This document shows, in pieces, positions 31,944-44,532 of a stretch of 64,000 bases of DNA. How positions within the stretch are numbered: the first letter of the stretch is position 1; every line of letters begins with the position of its first letter. The stretch is taken from positions 372,001 through 436,000 of the forward strand of contig JACGCN010000021.1 in NCBI GenBank assembly GCA_014905825.1, in the 5' to 3' direction. The notes under the pieces were generated by a model, which worked only from the letters and a program-made list of their open reading frames with translations, was not told the DNA's origin and did no database searches. A program made the translations under genes and the position numbers. The DNA comes from Lyophyllum atratum. Taxonomy: Eukaryota > Basidiomycota > Agaricomycetes > Agaricales > Lyophyllaceae.

Positions 31944-33772
31944 ATGGCGTCGGGACTTCCCCCCGTTCCTGACAATATCGTCGCCATGTAAGTAATCCAT
32001 TCCAGCCCTACCTTCCTGCGTCTTACTAGCTTGTAGCACCGCACCCCAGGTGGGTAGTCTTTTGTTGCTGTCCCGCGTGGTTCATGGACGAACATGTTTA
32101 TATGTGGCTACTTGAACCTTATGCTTAGTTAATCGGCACGTTATTCAACTGGGCCCTGTGGGGGGTGCTATCTGTCCAAACCTGTGTGTTTCCAGTTTCG
32201 CTAAACATAATGCTCTCGACCTCACATCCGTATTACATAGACATCTACTATCTGAGTTTCTTAGAGGACAAGTGGTTGATCAAATGTCTTGGTGAGGTTG
32301 ATCATATTCGGCGGGATATGTACCTAACGGCGGCTGCTGCCCTCATATACAGTATATGGAACGTACATTTTCGAATGCGTTCAGACTGCTATGACTGCTG
32401 CTGATTTGCATTACTGGTACATCCTCTTCTTCCACTCTTTGTTTCGGCCTTTGAAGACGAAACAGGTTTGCTAGTGGCTACGGAAACATGACTCACTTGC
32501 TGGACCCCTATATAGCACCTGTTGATACACCAATTATGTGCGGGATCTTGGCTGCTGTCGTACAATGCTTCTTCGCATTTCGAATCTTCAAGCTCCGAAG
32601 GTCGTATCTGTGGATTTGTATTCTTATCTTTTTGGTATGCAAATTTCATCACCTTAACACCTACGTTGACGCTCAATTCCATCTAGACCGCTATGGTCCA
32701 GACCGCTGGAGCTTTCGGGGCAGCTATTCGAGTCGGTGGCATTCATATTGTCCTGTCCCCTTCCGCTGATTCATACATCGTCTGCTCAGGCATATAAGCT
32801 TCAACGGTTTGACCGTTTCCATGAACATGTGCTATTCCCCCAGTCTTTCCATGTAGGATCACTGCTGTTCCCCTTGGTAGTTACCGAATCTGAACCTTCA
32901 GAATTGCCACAGGTCTGGCTTTTTGGCGACGTCGTAGCAGATACTTTGATCGCCGGGTCGATGCTCTGGATCGTGAGCGCTTTCCTTCACGGTGTCATGT
33001 TCAAATATTCTAAATCAAGGTCGCACTTTTCAGTTTTATACATCCAAGAAGCAGGAGCATCAGGATTTAAGCAATATCCTGGCCAAGCTCGTCTTCTTGA
33101 TTGTAGAAACAAACGCTCTCACTGGTGAATATCTGAACACTCAGAACTTGTAACTCGAGCTCGTCGGAGAAAGTTATTGATGACTCTTTACCTCAGCTGG
33201 AATGGCATTGCTCTCTTTCATCTTCTACGTGGTATTTCCCGTGAGTGCCAATCAAACCGGAGACCTATAAGGCTCTCGATTACTAAATTGTAGTCAGGAA
33301 AGCAATTTGTTCATCTGCACGTACGTACTGATCAATATTTCACAATCTCGCCAAGATACTCAGTTGATACCAGGGGTCTCATAATGGGAAAATTGTGAGC
33401 ATCTATCCTCGTCCTCTCTAACTACCACCTCAATCTACCCTTCTAGGTACTCGAACACCCTCCTCGTGACATTCAACAATCGGATTCTCCTTCGGAAACC
33501 CTCTCGGCTCAGCACGCACACCAATAGCGAGGATTACTGGCATGGAGCGCGGAGTTATGCGCGGAATTCCAGAGGCCATATCTTGCGCCCCGGGACTGGC
33601 ACATTTCGTGTTACCTCTGATCGGTTAAAGCCGAACGGGGACCTTCAGGAAATTGGAAAGGTAGAAATTAAGGTGGGTTCCGTTTCTATAAGCGCAACGT
33701 GGGGAACGCTGATTTTTCGTGCTGTCTGACGACATGACTTAGACGCTGAAGGAAGTCAGGTTACACCCCTAA
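31944..33772 (+). CDS. DUF6534 integral membrane protein B
   Basis: Co-oriented paralogue of gene A with the same exon order plus an extra intron after 'TAPQ' (donor GTGGGT). Conserved pieces are 'VYGTYIFECVQTAMTAADLH', 'FASGYGNM', 'GILAAVVQCFFAFRIFKLRR', 'VWLFGDVVADTLIAGSM', 'VETNALTGMALLSFIFYVV', 'IMGKLYSNTLLVTFNNRI', and a last exon 'TLKEVRLHP'. One junction (after 'GAAIR', ~32731) has a poor donor, GTCGGT, where gene A has GTAAGT. Otherwise the reading frame can be followed throughout. Function is unknown; membrane location is inferred from the hydrophobic segments. Confidence 0.85.
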
Positions 33773-33998
33773 CATAGATAGAGCATGATTTTTTGTGATT
33801 CTGTACTTGTCCAGGGTTATAGAGCATGTATTACTTACATTTCACCAATCCGTTTGCTCATGCATTCGGGATCACACTCTCATTCGAATTGCCGAGTGGA
33901 GCATTCAAAGTGAGGTGCGACGCGACGCGTCACGCAACACGTAACACGGAAACTCGTTTAGGGCAAGCTTCTTCAACTACCACGATGATAACGATGAC

Positions 33999-35723
33999 AT
34001 GACCACATCCACCGTGATTCGATCATTCGACCACGGCGTTCCAATGGCAATGCTTATCAGAGGCACATTCGTCACTTTGCCATCGCTTGGGGAGGTAAAG
34101 ATATTGTCAGAATGTCTACTGGGTCAGTATCACCATTCACCGGAACCACCCAAGCCCTCCATCATCTTTACCCGCTCATACATTGTATAACTCATCGGAA
34201 CATCTTTCGTATGGGATACTAGCTGTAGATAGCACAGGTCGTATAACTCACTTTGGTGCGGCTGATTCTCCCGCATCGCAAGCCCTAGTCGCCGCTACCG
34301 CACTCCCGCCAATCCAGATACCGAAAGGGAGCTTCTTGTTGCCACCCTTCTGTGATCTTCACCTCCACGCGCCGCAGTTCTTGTATCAAGGGACGGGACT
34401 GCATCTTCCACTGATGCAATGGCTGGATGAGTATGCTTTCAAGGCTGAGGAGAGGCTAGATGCCGACGCAGAGCTAGCAAGAAAGGTCTACAGGCGCCTT
34501 GCTCAGAGGCTCCGTGAGAATGGAACGGGGACGGTTCTGCTTTTCGGCACGATCAAGGAGGAGACAAAGTATGTATTGTTGTTCAGGCGATCTACTGAGC
34601 GACGACTCTCAACTTGCCTGGATCCATCAACTTAGTTTGATTCTTGCAGAAGCGATGCAGAGTGCTGGGATCAGAGCCTTCGTGGGCAAGCTCTCGATGG
34701 ACATATCCTCGCGCCCTGGCTACGTCGAAGCTTCTGCGAAGGCTTCTCTTGACTCAGCCCGCTCGTTTATCGAGCGATGCGAACAAATAGCAGCTCGCTT
34801 GCCAACCCACTCTCAACTTGTCAAGCCTGTTCTCACACCTCGTTTTGTCCCAACATGCTCTGACGAACTGCTAGCTGGCCTAGGGCGTCTGGCGATGGAG
34901 AAATCCCTGCGCGTGCAGAGCCACATGGCCGAGGCGCACGATCAGGTTGAATGGGTGCGCTCTACTAGGGGTTCTGAGGATATCGATGTCTTTGATCAGG
35001 TGCATATCATGCAACGCACCCCCTTTCTGCGAGCTAGCTGGCAGTTGACGTCTAAGATATCTAGCACGGCCTGCTCACGCCTAACACAGTCCAGGCGCAC
35101 TGCACGTTTCTAGACGCGCCGGCGCTGAGCCGCGTTGCCCGTAGTGGGACCGCAGTAGCGCACTGCCCGCTGTCGAACGCGTACTTCTCTGCTGCGCCGT
35201 TCAGGCTACGCGAGGCGCTCACTGCAGGAGTGCGCGTAGGGCTTGGCACGGATGTCGCAGGCGGATATAGTCTGGACATGATGAGCGCGATGCGACAGGC
35301 GGTCGTGGTGTCCCGGATGCGTGAGGGAGCAAGGCGGCTGGAGTGTGCTGAGGATGAAGAAGGTGGAGCGAGTGTTGCGGTGGATTGGAAAGAGGCATTG
35401 TACTTGGCGACCCAGGGGGGCATGGAGGCATTGGGGCTCGATCAAGGATCCGGGATGTTCAAGGTCGGGTCTGTGTTCGATGCTCAACAGAGTAAGTCTT
35501 GGAAGTTCCGTCCTTCTTTGAGCGTATGTCCTCATTTCAGCGACGGCTAGTCCGGGTATTTGATGAGAATGACGGCGCCGGCGTGGGGGCCCTTGATTTT
35601 TTTGACCTTGACTTCGAAGGGGGCTCGGAGGTCACCATTGAGATGGCGGAGAAGTGGTGGTGCATTGGGGATGCACGGAATCGCGTAAGGATGTGGGTGC
35701 AAGGTAAAATTGTGGACATGTAG
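33999..35723 (+). CDS. Guanine deaminase (amidohydrolase)
   Basis: Converts guanine to xanthine in purine salvage. Metal-binding motifs are 'CDLHLHAPQ', 'VQSHMAEAHDQVEW', 'IQAHC' and 'GTDVAGG', and the C-terminal 'AEKWWCIGDARNR..MWVQG' is typical of the family. Exons are 33999-34122, 34223-34568, 34636-34999, 35090-35491 and 35551-35723. The frame between 34999 and 35090 is the problem. A 10-nt micro-exon (35034-35043) flanked by 34- and 46-nt introns restores phase (473 codons in all), but a 34-nt intron is very short. The stretch also holds 'LTSK', expected in family members, so either a non-canonical intron or a small frame-breaking mutation is possible. The start could also be a later ATG near 34050. 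Confidence 0.85.
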
Positions 35724-36432
35724 AGAGTCATTCACAGGAGAACAACATCCTTCGTGTCATTGCCCTTCGCCCACCAGCCTCGCGCCCTGCCATTCACACG
35801 GTCCACCCCCTGTCAACATGCCAACTTGAAATACCATGCCCATTCCTCCCTCGGTAACGCCCCCCCCAGTCCACCTCTGCCACGAATATCACCCGCCTGA
35901 GCGTTTTCTCTTCTTGAGGAAGCGGACGAACGCTGTTCACGACATGCCGTGGCTCGGAGAGGACGTCTTGTTGCTCACAAAAGGACACGAATCAGGCCTG
36001 CGTTGAATAACTCATGGGTTTTGAGTCATTGTGGGGTGAGGTGTGATTTGAGAGAGACTCAAAGTCCGGCTTCGAGGATGCTGTGGTTCATGTAGGGAAA
36101 GAGGTTGCCAAGTTGGAGACGTGGGCTCCCGGCAAAGCACGCTTTTTCATCTTATCTGATGGCTGATCATTGCCCAAGCTCCGTCCATGTCAATAATCGT
36201 TATAGACGCAATAAAACGCGTCGGTATAGGCATATCGTGCCTTTAATTGGATAAAACCGAGGTTCTTGGGATCCCCATGGCTATCAGAAGGATTTTGTTG
36301 ACTTGATCAGATGTCTGTAAGCGCCCAGATAAAGTTTGATTCTCACGAACGCCTTTTCCTTACACACATGGACCAACGACGGTTGATCAAACGCGAAGTT
36401 GTTGTACTTTACTCATCTCTCTACTCGCCGCC
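35724..36432. other. Intergenic, nothing recognised
   Basis: No gene is supported between guanine deaminase and the BTB gene. Confidence 0.4.
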
Positions 36433-37552
36433 ATGAGCGTCTCCCTCTTGACCTTCATAACCAGAAGTCGCGGGGTCCCAGAGAAGGCGCGCAGGGACCC
36501 ATATTTCGAGGATGGCAACATACTGCTTATCGTGAGCGACGCCGCGTTCAAATTTTACAAGGGGCTACTCACAGCCAAGGCGACGTGGTTTGCCATGGCT
36601 GTTGCGAACATGACGGATGACACGGTAGATGTAGTGGAGGACTGCCCGGTGTTACCATTAACGGACGCAAGCCATGATCTCTCATGTTTTCTGTTAGCGC
36701 TGCACGAGGACGCCAGTGGATAGTGAGTGTTTATATTTCTCAGGCCGGTAAATTTTGCTGACCGCAAACCCAAGCTTCCCATTCGACTCCCTAACGGATT
36801 ACAATGTCCTCGCCGGAGTTCTGCGACTCGCCACCAAGTACGGCGCGGACGCAGTGCGGGCCAACGCCCTCGCTACCCTCGAAAAACTGTATCCCTCGAC
36901 TCTCACCGCCTGGGATCGGATTCGCAGTCGCCCCGACGCGCACATACGCTGGGACTGCGACCGGGTGCTCATTATCAACCTCGCGCGCGAAGTGCAAGCC
37001 TTCTCGATCCTCCCGTCTGCCATGGCCATGCTGACGAACGATTCCTCGGCCGGAGAGGTGTTCGGCGTCTCCCTCCACCCGTGTACACCCCGCCGCACGC
37101 TCTCCCCGCACTCGCGCCTGAACCCGGACGACGAGCGCGGGTTCGCGCTTATGAAGGAGTTTAATCATGTCTCGATCGTGCTTATGCTCAAGTTCATCCG
37201 CGATGTGGGGAAGGGATGCACGAGGCCGCCGGAGAGGACGCCTGTGGTAGCTGGACGCGCGCCGGTGGGGGCGAGGTCACTGAGGCCCCGCGCGAGTCTT
37301 TGCAGGGAGACGTTCAAGGAGATTGCGGCGGGGCTTCTTGAGTTGCTTGTGCTGGAAAACCCGGTCGGGTATGCCGATTTCGTGGGCTCGGTGGATCGGG
37401 TGATGCAGGATCGAGAGAGGGTTTGTAAGATTTGTTGGCAAGCGTTTAGGGAAGGGTATGTGGAGAGGAGAAAGAAGTGGTGGCAGGAGCTGCCGCGTGT
37501 TCTGGGCTTCTCGGGGTGGGGGGATGATCGGCTGCAGCCTGTGGAGATTTGA
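36433..37552 (+). CDS. BTB/POZ-domain protein, 355 aa
   Basis: Two exons (36433-36722, 36775-37552) are separated by a 52-nt intron (GTGAGT, branch GCTGAC, CCCAAG) and join in frame to 356 codons. The N-terminal BTB fold shows 'DPYFEDGNILLIVSDAAFKF', 'TAKATWFAMAV' and 'DCPVLPLTDASHDLSCFLLA'. It is followed by 'GVLRLATKYGADAVRANAL' and 'LYPSTLTAWDRI'. The C-terminus has 'RVCKICWQAFREGYVERRKK' and 'WWQELPRVLGF', the Cys/Trp ending typical of this expanded agaricomycete family. It is likely a protein-interaction module; partners are unknown. Upstream ~300 bp holds no clear TATA box. Confidence 0.9.
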
Positions 37553-38639
37553 TGGGGCGGCGAATATACGTGGCCTGAGTAAAACATGCAGGTGCGTATG
37601 GGAATGCGACGTATGTCCTCGTATTGATTTCGTTGTTTAGGGTCTTGATCCTTGGGACTTGACCTGTCGTCATGATTTTGGTATTGAATGGCACCGATCT
37701 TTGGAGATTGCCCTTCGAGCCGTTCTTTTCTTGTCGGCTCATATCGTTTTGGTGTAGTTTGTGACGACTACTTGGGCAAATTGCCCGCTGCATTGGCGAA
37801 GCGAGGAAGAGCTACCGCTTTGGGCCATTGATCTTATACCCTCGTCGATGTTGTCAGATTGTAGTTTTGTATATCTGAGGGCGCAGACGGTACTGCATCT
37901 GTATCTGTTACTGTAATAACGTGTATGATTACAGTCTGGTTTTCTACAGTTCCTGTGAGCGTTCGCTATATCTCCCCCTGCGTAAGCCAAGAAGCAAACA
38001 TCGCTGGCTGCAATGAAGACGGTTCCCGATCCTCCTTGGCAGCGAACGACTTAGTAGTATCCATGATCGATGACTGATGCATGAATTCAGATTGTGCGCT
38101 TTCCATATCGAGGTTTCGGGATAAAACAGTACATACCAACTGTCCAGACTCCTGTGGTAGGGTGCACTGCATAGTGGAATTCGCCCGATCAGGCAAGCCC
38201 TGGCTTGGGTAGTGCGTACTGCAGAGCCTTCATGTGTCCTGAACGCGCACGCCTATGGTGGTCCCCAAGAGGGGCGCGGAACTCATGGAGTCGGTATAGT
38301 CCTCCTCCATGGTGAGTTAATTGATGTGTCAAGAGACGTGGGCTTCAAGTTAGCGATCGGGGGCTGGTAAAGTTGTGTTCTGAGGCTGAGATCATAGTGT
38401 TCGCAAGACTGCTGGAAGGGCGAGTACCTCCAAAAAGTATGAATGTCCTCGCACCGTGGTCGACCTGATGCCAGTGATAATGGAGGTCAGTATTGATGAA
38501 ATGTCAGCGGAGAAGGGGTCGATGTTCATCTTGAAGAAGTGGAGGACCCTGGAGCGCCGGATTGCGAGGACTGATCAGTGATATACAAAAACTACAGCTG
38601 AGCGATACAGTGGGCAGTACAAAGATATGCTTCTACGTA
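37553..38639. other. Intergenic, nothing recognised
   Basis: About 1.1 kb between two convergent genes. I see no gene, repeat or RNA structure that I can support. Confidence 0.4.
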
Positions 38640-40126
38640 TCAAGAGGCAGAGGCTACCTGGGCCGTTTCTGGGCGATGGGCTTGGAGGTGCAAGGGATTT
38701 GCAAAATGGCCGGCCGACTTCATGAGCCACGGCTGTGTCAATCCCGTGCCCTGTGGAAGGCGCTTAGTGAGAAAAAAGAGGGGTTGATCGTAAAGGAGAC
38801 CTACTATGAAGTTCCCAGGGAATCCTAGATCAAACTCTACGGCTGACTCCAGGAAAGCGATCTGTTCCTGTGTAAGGCTGATATCCAGTGCTTCGAGGTT
38901 GCCAAGGAGGTGTTCAACCTTGCGTCCACCGATGATGGGGAAAACATAGGGCGTCTTCTGCAGGAGGTATGCAATGGCGACTACAAGAACCGTAAATGTT
39001 GGTTGATGCATGAAGATAAAATATGAGAGAGGCGGACCTGCAGTGATGTGCTTTGTGCCAACTTCTTGTGCAACCTTCTCGAGGGCAGCTGATACCTTCT
39101 TTTCCTTCTCGTTGCGCTCCCAGGGACCCATGATCTTCCGTCCTTCCTCCCCCGTGTTGCGACGTTCTTCCTCTTCAGCGTCTGTGCGGAATTTACCACC
39201 GGCGAGGACGTTCCAGGGCGCAAGCGCAATGCCTGGACATGATAGGTGAGAAGGAGTATGATTTTTCACTAAAATGAATTCCTGACCTTCAGAACGCGCC
39301 ATGGGAATGATGTCACGCTCAAAGTCGCGATCCATGACATTCCATGAGCCCTGGTAGATCACGAATGGAGTCAATGCGTGGTCACGCGCGTATTGATTTG
39401 CCTTGGAGACCACCCAAGCAGGCGAATCCGAGATGCCCTACAATGTATCATTACCTGCGGTGACATATCAAAAAATAACTGGTCGCTTACAAGGTACAGA
39501 ACCTTCCCAGCGAGGACAAGGGCGTGGAGACCACGCATCACTTCCTCGATGCTCGTCTCCCAATCCCACCAGTGCACGTAGAAAAGGTCGATATACGAAG
39601 TTCGCAAGTTCTTGAGGGATGCTTCGATGGCGAGGCGCATCGTCTTGACGTTATTCCCTGTGTAATGCACTTTCTGGGTAATGGACTTGTCAGTGCCCAC
39701 AAAGTTGGTTGTGTACTAGAGGAGTTTATTAGTGCCGCGCAAGATGCTATCATCGTGTGAATACCTTGGTCGCGATGAAAAGCTGGTCGCGAATGCCTCT
39801 GGTTTCTGCCCATTCACCAATAAACTGCTCTGATGTCTGTTCCTGGCTGGATAATCCACAGGCAGTGAGCTTCCGGATCTAGCATACGAAAGGTAGGAAC
39901 TAGTTACGTACTAATTGCTGGAAGTATCGATGAAATTGCCACCCGCGTCAAAATAGGCGTTGAGCAGTTTGAAACTCGCATCCCTGTCCATAGACCCCAT
40001 GAAGTCACTCCATTTGTCGCCGATGCTCATGGCGCCGAGCTGTAGAGGCGAGACATGCACACCGGCATTGGTGGACAGTCGTCGGTACACAGCAAGTTTG
40101 GTAGGCGGTGGTGGAGGTGTTGCCAT
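38640..40126 (-). CDS. Aldo/keto reductase, aryl-alcohol dehydrogenase type, 384 aa
   Basis: NADP-dependent reductase of aromatic aldehydes, related to ligninolytic aryl-alcohol dehydrogenases (AAD family). Seven exons on the minus strand (40126-39912, 39846-39765, 39715-39491, 39437-39287, 39232-39038, 38980-38805, 38750-38640) join to 385 codons. The catalytic tetrad is visible: Asp in 'GGNFIDTS', Tyr at 'SSNYQEQ', Lys in 'LFIATKYT', His in 'LFYVHWWDW'. The cofactor region includes '[12 protein letters not shown]', '[11 protein letters not shown]' and '[14 protein letters not shown]'. An in-frame ATG at 40162 would add 12 residues. It may work with the wood-degradation enzymes suggested by the CE15 gene. 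Confidence 0.92.
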
Positions 40127-40162
40127 GAAAGACATTGATGCAGCAAAGGGGATTGATGACAA

Positions 40163-41292
40163 GGTTGGTACGAGGGATACTGAGAGAGTAGCTTATCTCT
40201 CCTAGTACTGCAGGGCTCATCTTATACTCTGTCAGGATATGGATGAATAAGACGGCTGAGCAGCGTCATGAAGAGACACTCGGCATTGGCCGGAATAGTC
40301 GGTATATCTTCCCCTAAGACTGAGGCGCAACTAAGACTTAGAACATGCTGCCGAGGTTCTTCATATGGTGCACAGCTTGTCGGCACATGAAAGGTTGGTG
40401 ACGCGTAAGCCTGCGGTGTATGTGACTCTATCCCGTCAATCGGTCCCGAGGAGTTTTTGTTTCTCCGGACAGTCACATTTGAGATCGGAGCCTACAGAGA
40501 ACGGTCAGAACGCAGGGAAGGAAGACGATGTAGGTGTCTACGCGGTGCGAGTGCTTATACAGGCGGATAATGTCCGAAGCTGTCGGCAATTCTCTCGAAG
40601 CCGCTAATGTGCAAGAGGGGCCGACTCCTTTGCTAATTTTTATAGGGCCCAACCAGATTTCTTCGATAATTTAAAACCCAAAACCAACGATAAGACCTGG
40701 AAAGGCGAAACACGTAAGTTGAGTTGGAGAGGTTTACTGGAAAGGTTTTCGTACGTCGTTTTCGGTATATCACCTCAAAATGACGCAAAAAACATGCTGA
40801 ACAATGTTCGCAGTTTCGAGAACGATGTCTTACTACCTAGAGGAGAGGGTGAGTCGCTCCATGTACTGCAGTGACACAGAGTGAGACGTGCGAGAAACGG
40901 CAGCATGTGTGACTTTCGCAAATAATCCAGGAAAATTTAGCATTGTCTCGGACTGGAGAGAATATTCATTTTTCAGCGCGAACTCGAGAATGGTCTGTTC
41001 CTCCAGGAGGTCGCAATTTTCAGCCCCAAAGATATTAATAACGCACATCCCTGGGTTCCTGGACCAGCCTGAGTCCACGTAAACAGAATACAGGCAAGGC
41101 CCGGCGCCTTCCGACTTTCGACGTCCTTCCCCGTTTTGTGAGAGGCTGCCGGTTGACATTCGTACAAGTACAATGAAGTTATTAGGGAACAGCAGCATAG
41201 GGACCGAAGACGATCAACGTGGTTCAGGAGTAGATTCTTTCCCGTTTACGTAATTTCAAATTTCTATGAGCGCGGTCTCGAACTTTCTTTCG
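40163..41292. other. Intergenic, divergent promoter region
   Basis: Lies between the divergent reductase and RPAP3-like genes. No gene is supported; a minus-strand frame (41198-40833) resembles nothing I know. Confidence 0.4.
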
Positions 41293-41313
41293 TCCTCCTC
41301 CTCCTCCTCCTCC
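41293..41313. repeat. TCC microsatellite in the 5' leader of the RPAP3-like gene
   Basis: Seven consecutive TCC triplets lie about 20 bp before the ATG at 41334. Pyrimidine-rich tracts at this position are common near fungal transcription starts. Confidence 0.85.
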
Positions 41314-41333
41314 TTATTATCCTCGACAACCTA

Positions 41334-42956
41334 ATGGCAAACACCAAGGCGCAGGTTGAGAAGGAAAAAGTAAGCAAACCCGCGAACCATGTGTGACCTG
41401 CCAATTGATCCTCAGGAAACCAGGGAAACGCGTCGTTCAAGTCGGGAGACTACCCAAACGCAATCGGTCACTACAGTGCTGCTATCCTAGCAGACAGGAC
41501 GGACTATACACTGCCATTAAATCGCGCTGCCGCGTATCTTAAGCTAGGCAAGTACGTTTCTCCCGAGCTGAACATCTTGGCGAAGGCATGCCCATACTTA
41601 GTCCAGGCATGAGGATGCCGAGCGAGACTGCACGACCGTTTTGAGTCTGAGCGCGTTAAACGCGAAAGCTTTATTCAGAAGAGGACAAGCTAGGCTCGGG
41701 ATGGGGAAATTGGATGAAGCACTGTCAGGTACGTGACGCCCCTTGTATGGAAAGGGATTTCGAATGATTTCTTTTAGATCTCACGCAGGCATTGAAGCGG
41801 GAACCTTCTAACGACGCGATAAAGCAAGAGATTAAAAAGGTCAATGATCTTCTCGAAAAGAAAAGGTCCAAGGTGGGATACCGACCCTACTCCTTGTCAC
41901 CATTCGTTGACCATTTGTCAGGAGAACAAATTCAAAAAACTCGAGCAACCTTCGCCTACATCAGCGCCCAAGAGACGGAGAGTCCCTATCACCATCGTCG
42001 ACCCCACCGGACCACCTGCTGCGCCGACTGCCCCGCCTTCACAGAAGCCGCCCAAAAAAACAGCCATCGCTCCCGCGCCTAAATCTACTCCAAATATCGC
42101 TCCCTCCCTAGCAACAGGCACTGACGATCTTAAACCTGTTTCTACGCGCTCTCTCAAATCGGCCCCATCTACACCGGCCACGACATCAAAACCTTCCGAC
42201 ACCACACCCCCAGCTCTTAAACCTCCTACACCCGCATCTGCCCCTGCACCTGCATCAGCAGCTGCCCCATCATCACCGAAGCCAGAACAGCCGCGTACAT
42301 TCAAGGACGCCAAACAGGCGCGCGAGAGTGGAAAGCCCAGTCGCGTGGGGGGTGGTATATTCCGCGCATCTGGGGAGAACACGGTCTTCCCTCCGAGGAG
42401 TGGTGCATCTGATGCCTCCCCGAAACATGAACCGGGGCCGTCGTCTCTGGCCACTCCTAAGAGTCCACCTCCATCGTCTCCCATGAACGTCGACGCGCAG
42501 CCTGTGGCGGACGATCTACAGCCTGTGCCGCCGGCGAAAGCTCCTACGACGTTGTTTGAATTCTCGACGGCCTGGGAAGCTGCGTCCTCGACAGCGGAAC
42601 GCTGGGGTCTTATCTTGGTGGGTGACCTTGCTGTTGATCAGTCGATCATCCGAACATCGCTGACTTGAACGTTGCAGAGTGTTCCACCGCCCCGTATTCC
42701 AGCGCTGGTCAAGACCTCTCTCGAACCTGGCCTGCTGATATCCATCTTGACGGTGTTTAGAGAGGTGCTGCGCGTATCGCCAAATGCTGCGGCGACGGTG
42801 AGGGAGTACTTGGATGCCTTTGCGAAGGTGGAAAGATTTGGGACGATTGTGATGTTTCTGAGTCCTACGGAGAAGGCGGTGGCGAGGGAGGTGTGGGAGG
42901 CCGTTGGCGCTACTAAGGAGGATGTGCATAGGGTTTGGAGACCCGTTTGGGTCTGA
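41334..42956 (+). CDS. RPAP3-like TPR cochaperone, 451 aa
   Basis: Probable R2TP/HSP90 cochaperone that helps assemble RNA polymerase II and PIKK complexes. Six exons (41334-41369, 41424-41551, 41607-41728, 41778-41872, 41922-42617, 42678-42956) join to 452 codons. The N-terminal ~125 residues are TPR repeats ('GNASFKSGDYPNAIGHYSAA', 'LPLNRAAAYLKLGK', 'NAKALFRRGQARLGMGKLDE'). A Pro/Ala/Ser-rich linker with a KRRR cluster spans ~135-305. The C-terminus ('PTTLFEFSTAWEAAS', 'IPALVKTSLEPGLLISIL', 'MFLSPTEKAVAREVW') matches the RPAP3_C domain that binds RUVBL/PIH1D1 partners. Unlike animal RPAP3 it has one TPR domain, as in short fungal forms. Exon 2 starts after the second of two AGs (CCAG), which is needed for the frame. 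Confidence 0.92.
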
Positions 42957-43237
42957 GTTTATCCCCTGATCTGCCATAGATTTCAGAGACTACGCCATCA
43001 GGTTGGGATGGCGTAAGACGGTCTATGTTCGGCCGCAATCGTTTAAAACATGGACCATCATGAATCCACAAAAACCGTGGACGCTTTGATCAACGAGTTG
43101 CATGATGAACAGTATAAAGATTCGACTACGCCACATCCGAAAATAGCTTGACTACTGGTCATACTCTAATCTTAAATCTATGGCTTCAAAATGGTGACAT
43201 CCCCAAGGTGAAGATCTACTTGAGTAATTGAACATGA

Positions 43238-44532
43238 CTAAGGTGAGGGATACACCGCAGTCACCATGGCCCCGGTGGCAGTCGCTGCGGCAGTGGAGTA
43301 ATACGACTGCGATTTAGGGAGGAAATCAGACAGTGAAGCGATGAAACACGCGAAGCGTACCTTCATATTCCTGAAATAAGCAAAGCCGCCTTTACTGGCA
43401 TATTCAGGGGAGCTCCCGCCGAAGAACGTCGAGAAAAATATGCTTGACACGTCCACCTTGGCATCGTTTCTGAAGACAAAATAGTTATGGGTGAAGATGT
43501 GTTTATCGTCCAGGTATATGGCGAGACCCCCATTAGCCTCTGTGGCGCCGGCGCTTGGATTTGAATTCAATGTCAACACCATAGATACTTTCTGCCATCT
43601 TAAAAGCCAGAATGAGATGGTGGTAAAGACGATTGATTATGACCACCAAACATACCCTCCGACAGTGGACTTCCAGCTGCCGCGGTTGATGGAATAGCCA
43701 AAGGATGAAGGACTGGATATGATATTGGAGAGTTGGTCGAAACCCGTGTACCCGGGTATATAGGCGTAGACTGGCGCTGGATTAGATTTAGAATGGCTTT
43801 CATTCAAAGTTGGACAGACCTTCAGCATCACCATCCTGGCGCCAAACGACTGTAGAGTATCCATGATCATGTCGATCAATCAGAAATGGTGACAGTGGTA
43901 CGACATACTTCGTGTAGAGAAGCAGGTATTGGTATAGATACCACCTGAGCAATGTTCTCCCACTGTACCCCCGAAGAGCCCAAGCAGTTTCCCACCTGGT
44001 CAGTCTGTCAGCGAAAATCCAGCAGGCTTAATGGAGTTATATTCACCATTGACAAAATCCCACCCTTTGCTGAACGCGACCTAAAACATGTTAGATGGAT
44101 AGGACGCTGCCCGATTTGACTGAAGCTTGCCTCGTAGGTAAACATAGCTCGCTGCGCGTTCACGTTCCCGAAGGGATCAAGGTACATCCCTACGCCACCT
44201 TGTCCGACTTCGCTATGGGCATATGTTCCGTTGGGATAGCTCACGCGCAGGACCTTCTCCTTGTTGGCAGCATCGTAAGGATCTTGCACGAAAGAGATGT
44301 ATTCCGATCTTCCGGTGACGTGTGCCCAATTCTTTTCAATGTAGGACTGTGCAGCAGATGCCGAGGATATCGTGGTCGTAGGGAGAGGCAGGGATGCGAG
44401 GCTTGCTGGGTTCAGAGAGTACAGAGAGGCCACCGGATCCGCCACTGCACGTTTGGGGAGAGCTGTAGGTGTCAGCCCGCTGACAATTGGGAGGGCCAGT
44501 GATGCTAGAACAAGCGATATGGGGTAAATCAT
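43238..44532 (-). CDS. Secreted polysaccharide lyase, PL14-like, 324 aa
   Basis: Probable extracellular lyase of uronic-acid polysaccharides (glucuronan/alginate type). Seven exons (44532-44131, 44080-44047, 43995-43909, 43849-43820, 43770-43656, 43598-43361, 43306-43238) join to 325 codons. An N-terminal signal peptide ('YPISLVLASLALPIVSGLTP') precedes ~110 residues. The lyase core shows 'FSKGWDFVNGGKLLGLFGG', 'CSGG', 'IVWRQDGDAEVYAYIPG', 'IFFSTFFGGSSPEYASKG' and 'AYFRNMK'. A Ser/Thr/Ala tail of ~20 residues follows. The first intron starts GC (GAG|GCAAGC) and ends TTTTAG, a GC-AG intron. No GT alternative keeps the frame. Substrate cannot be told from sequence alone. Confidence 0.85.
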
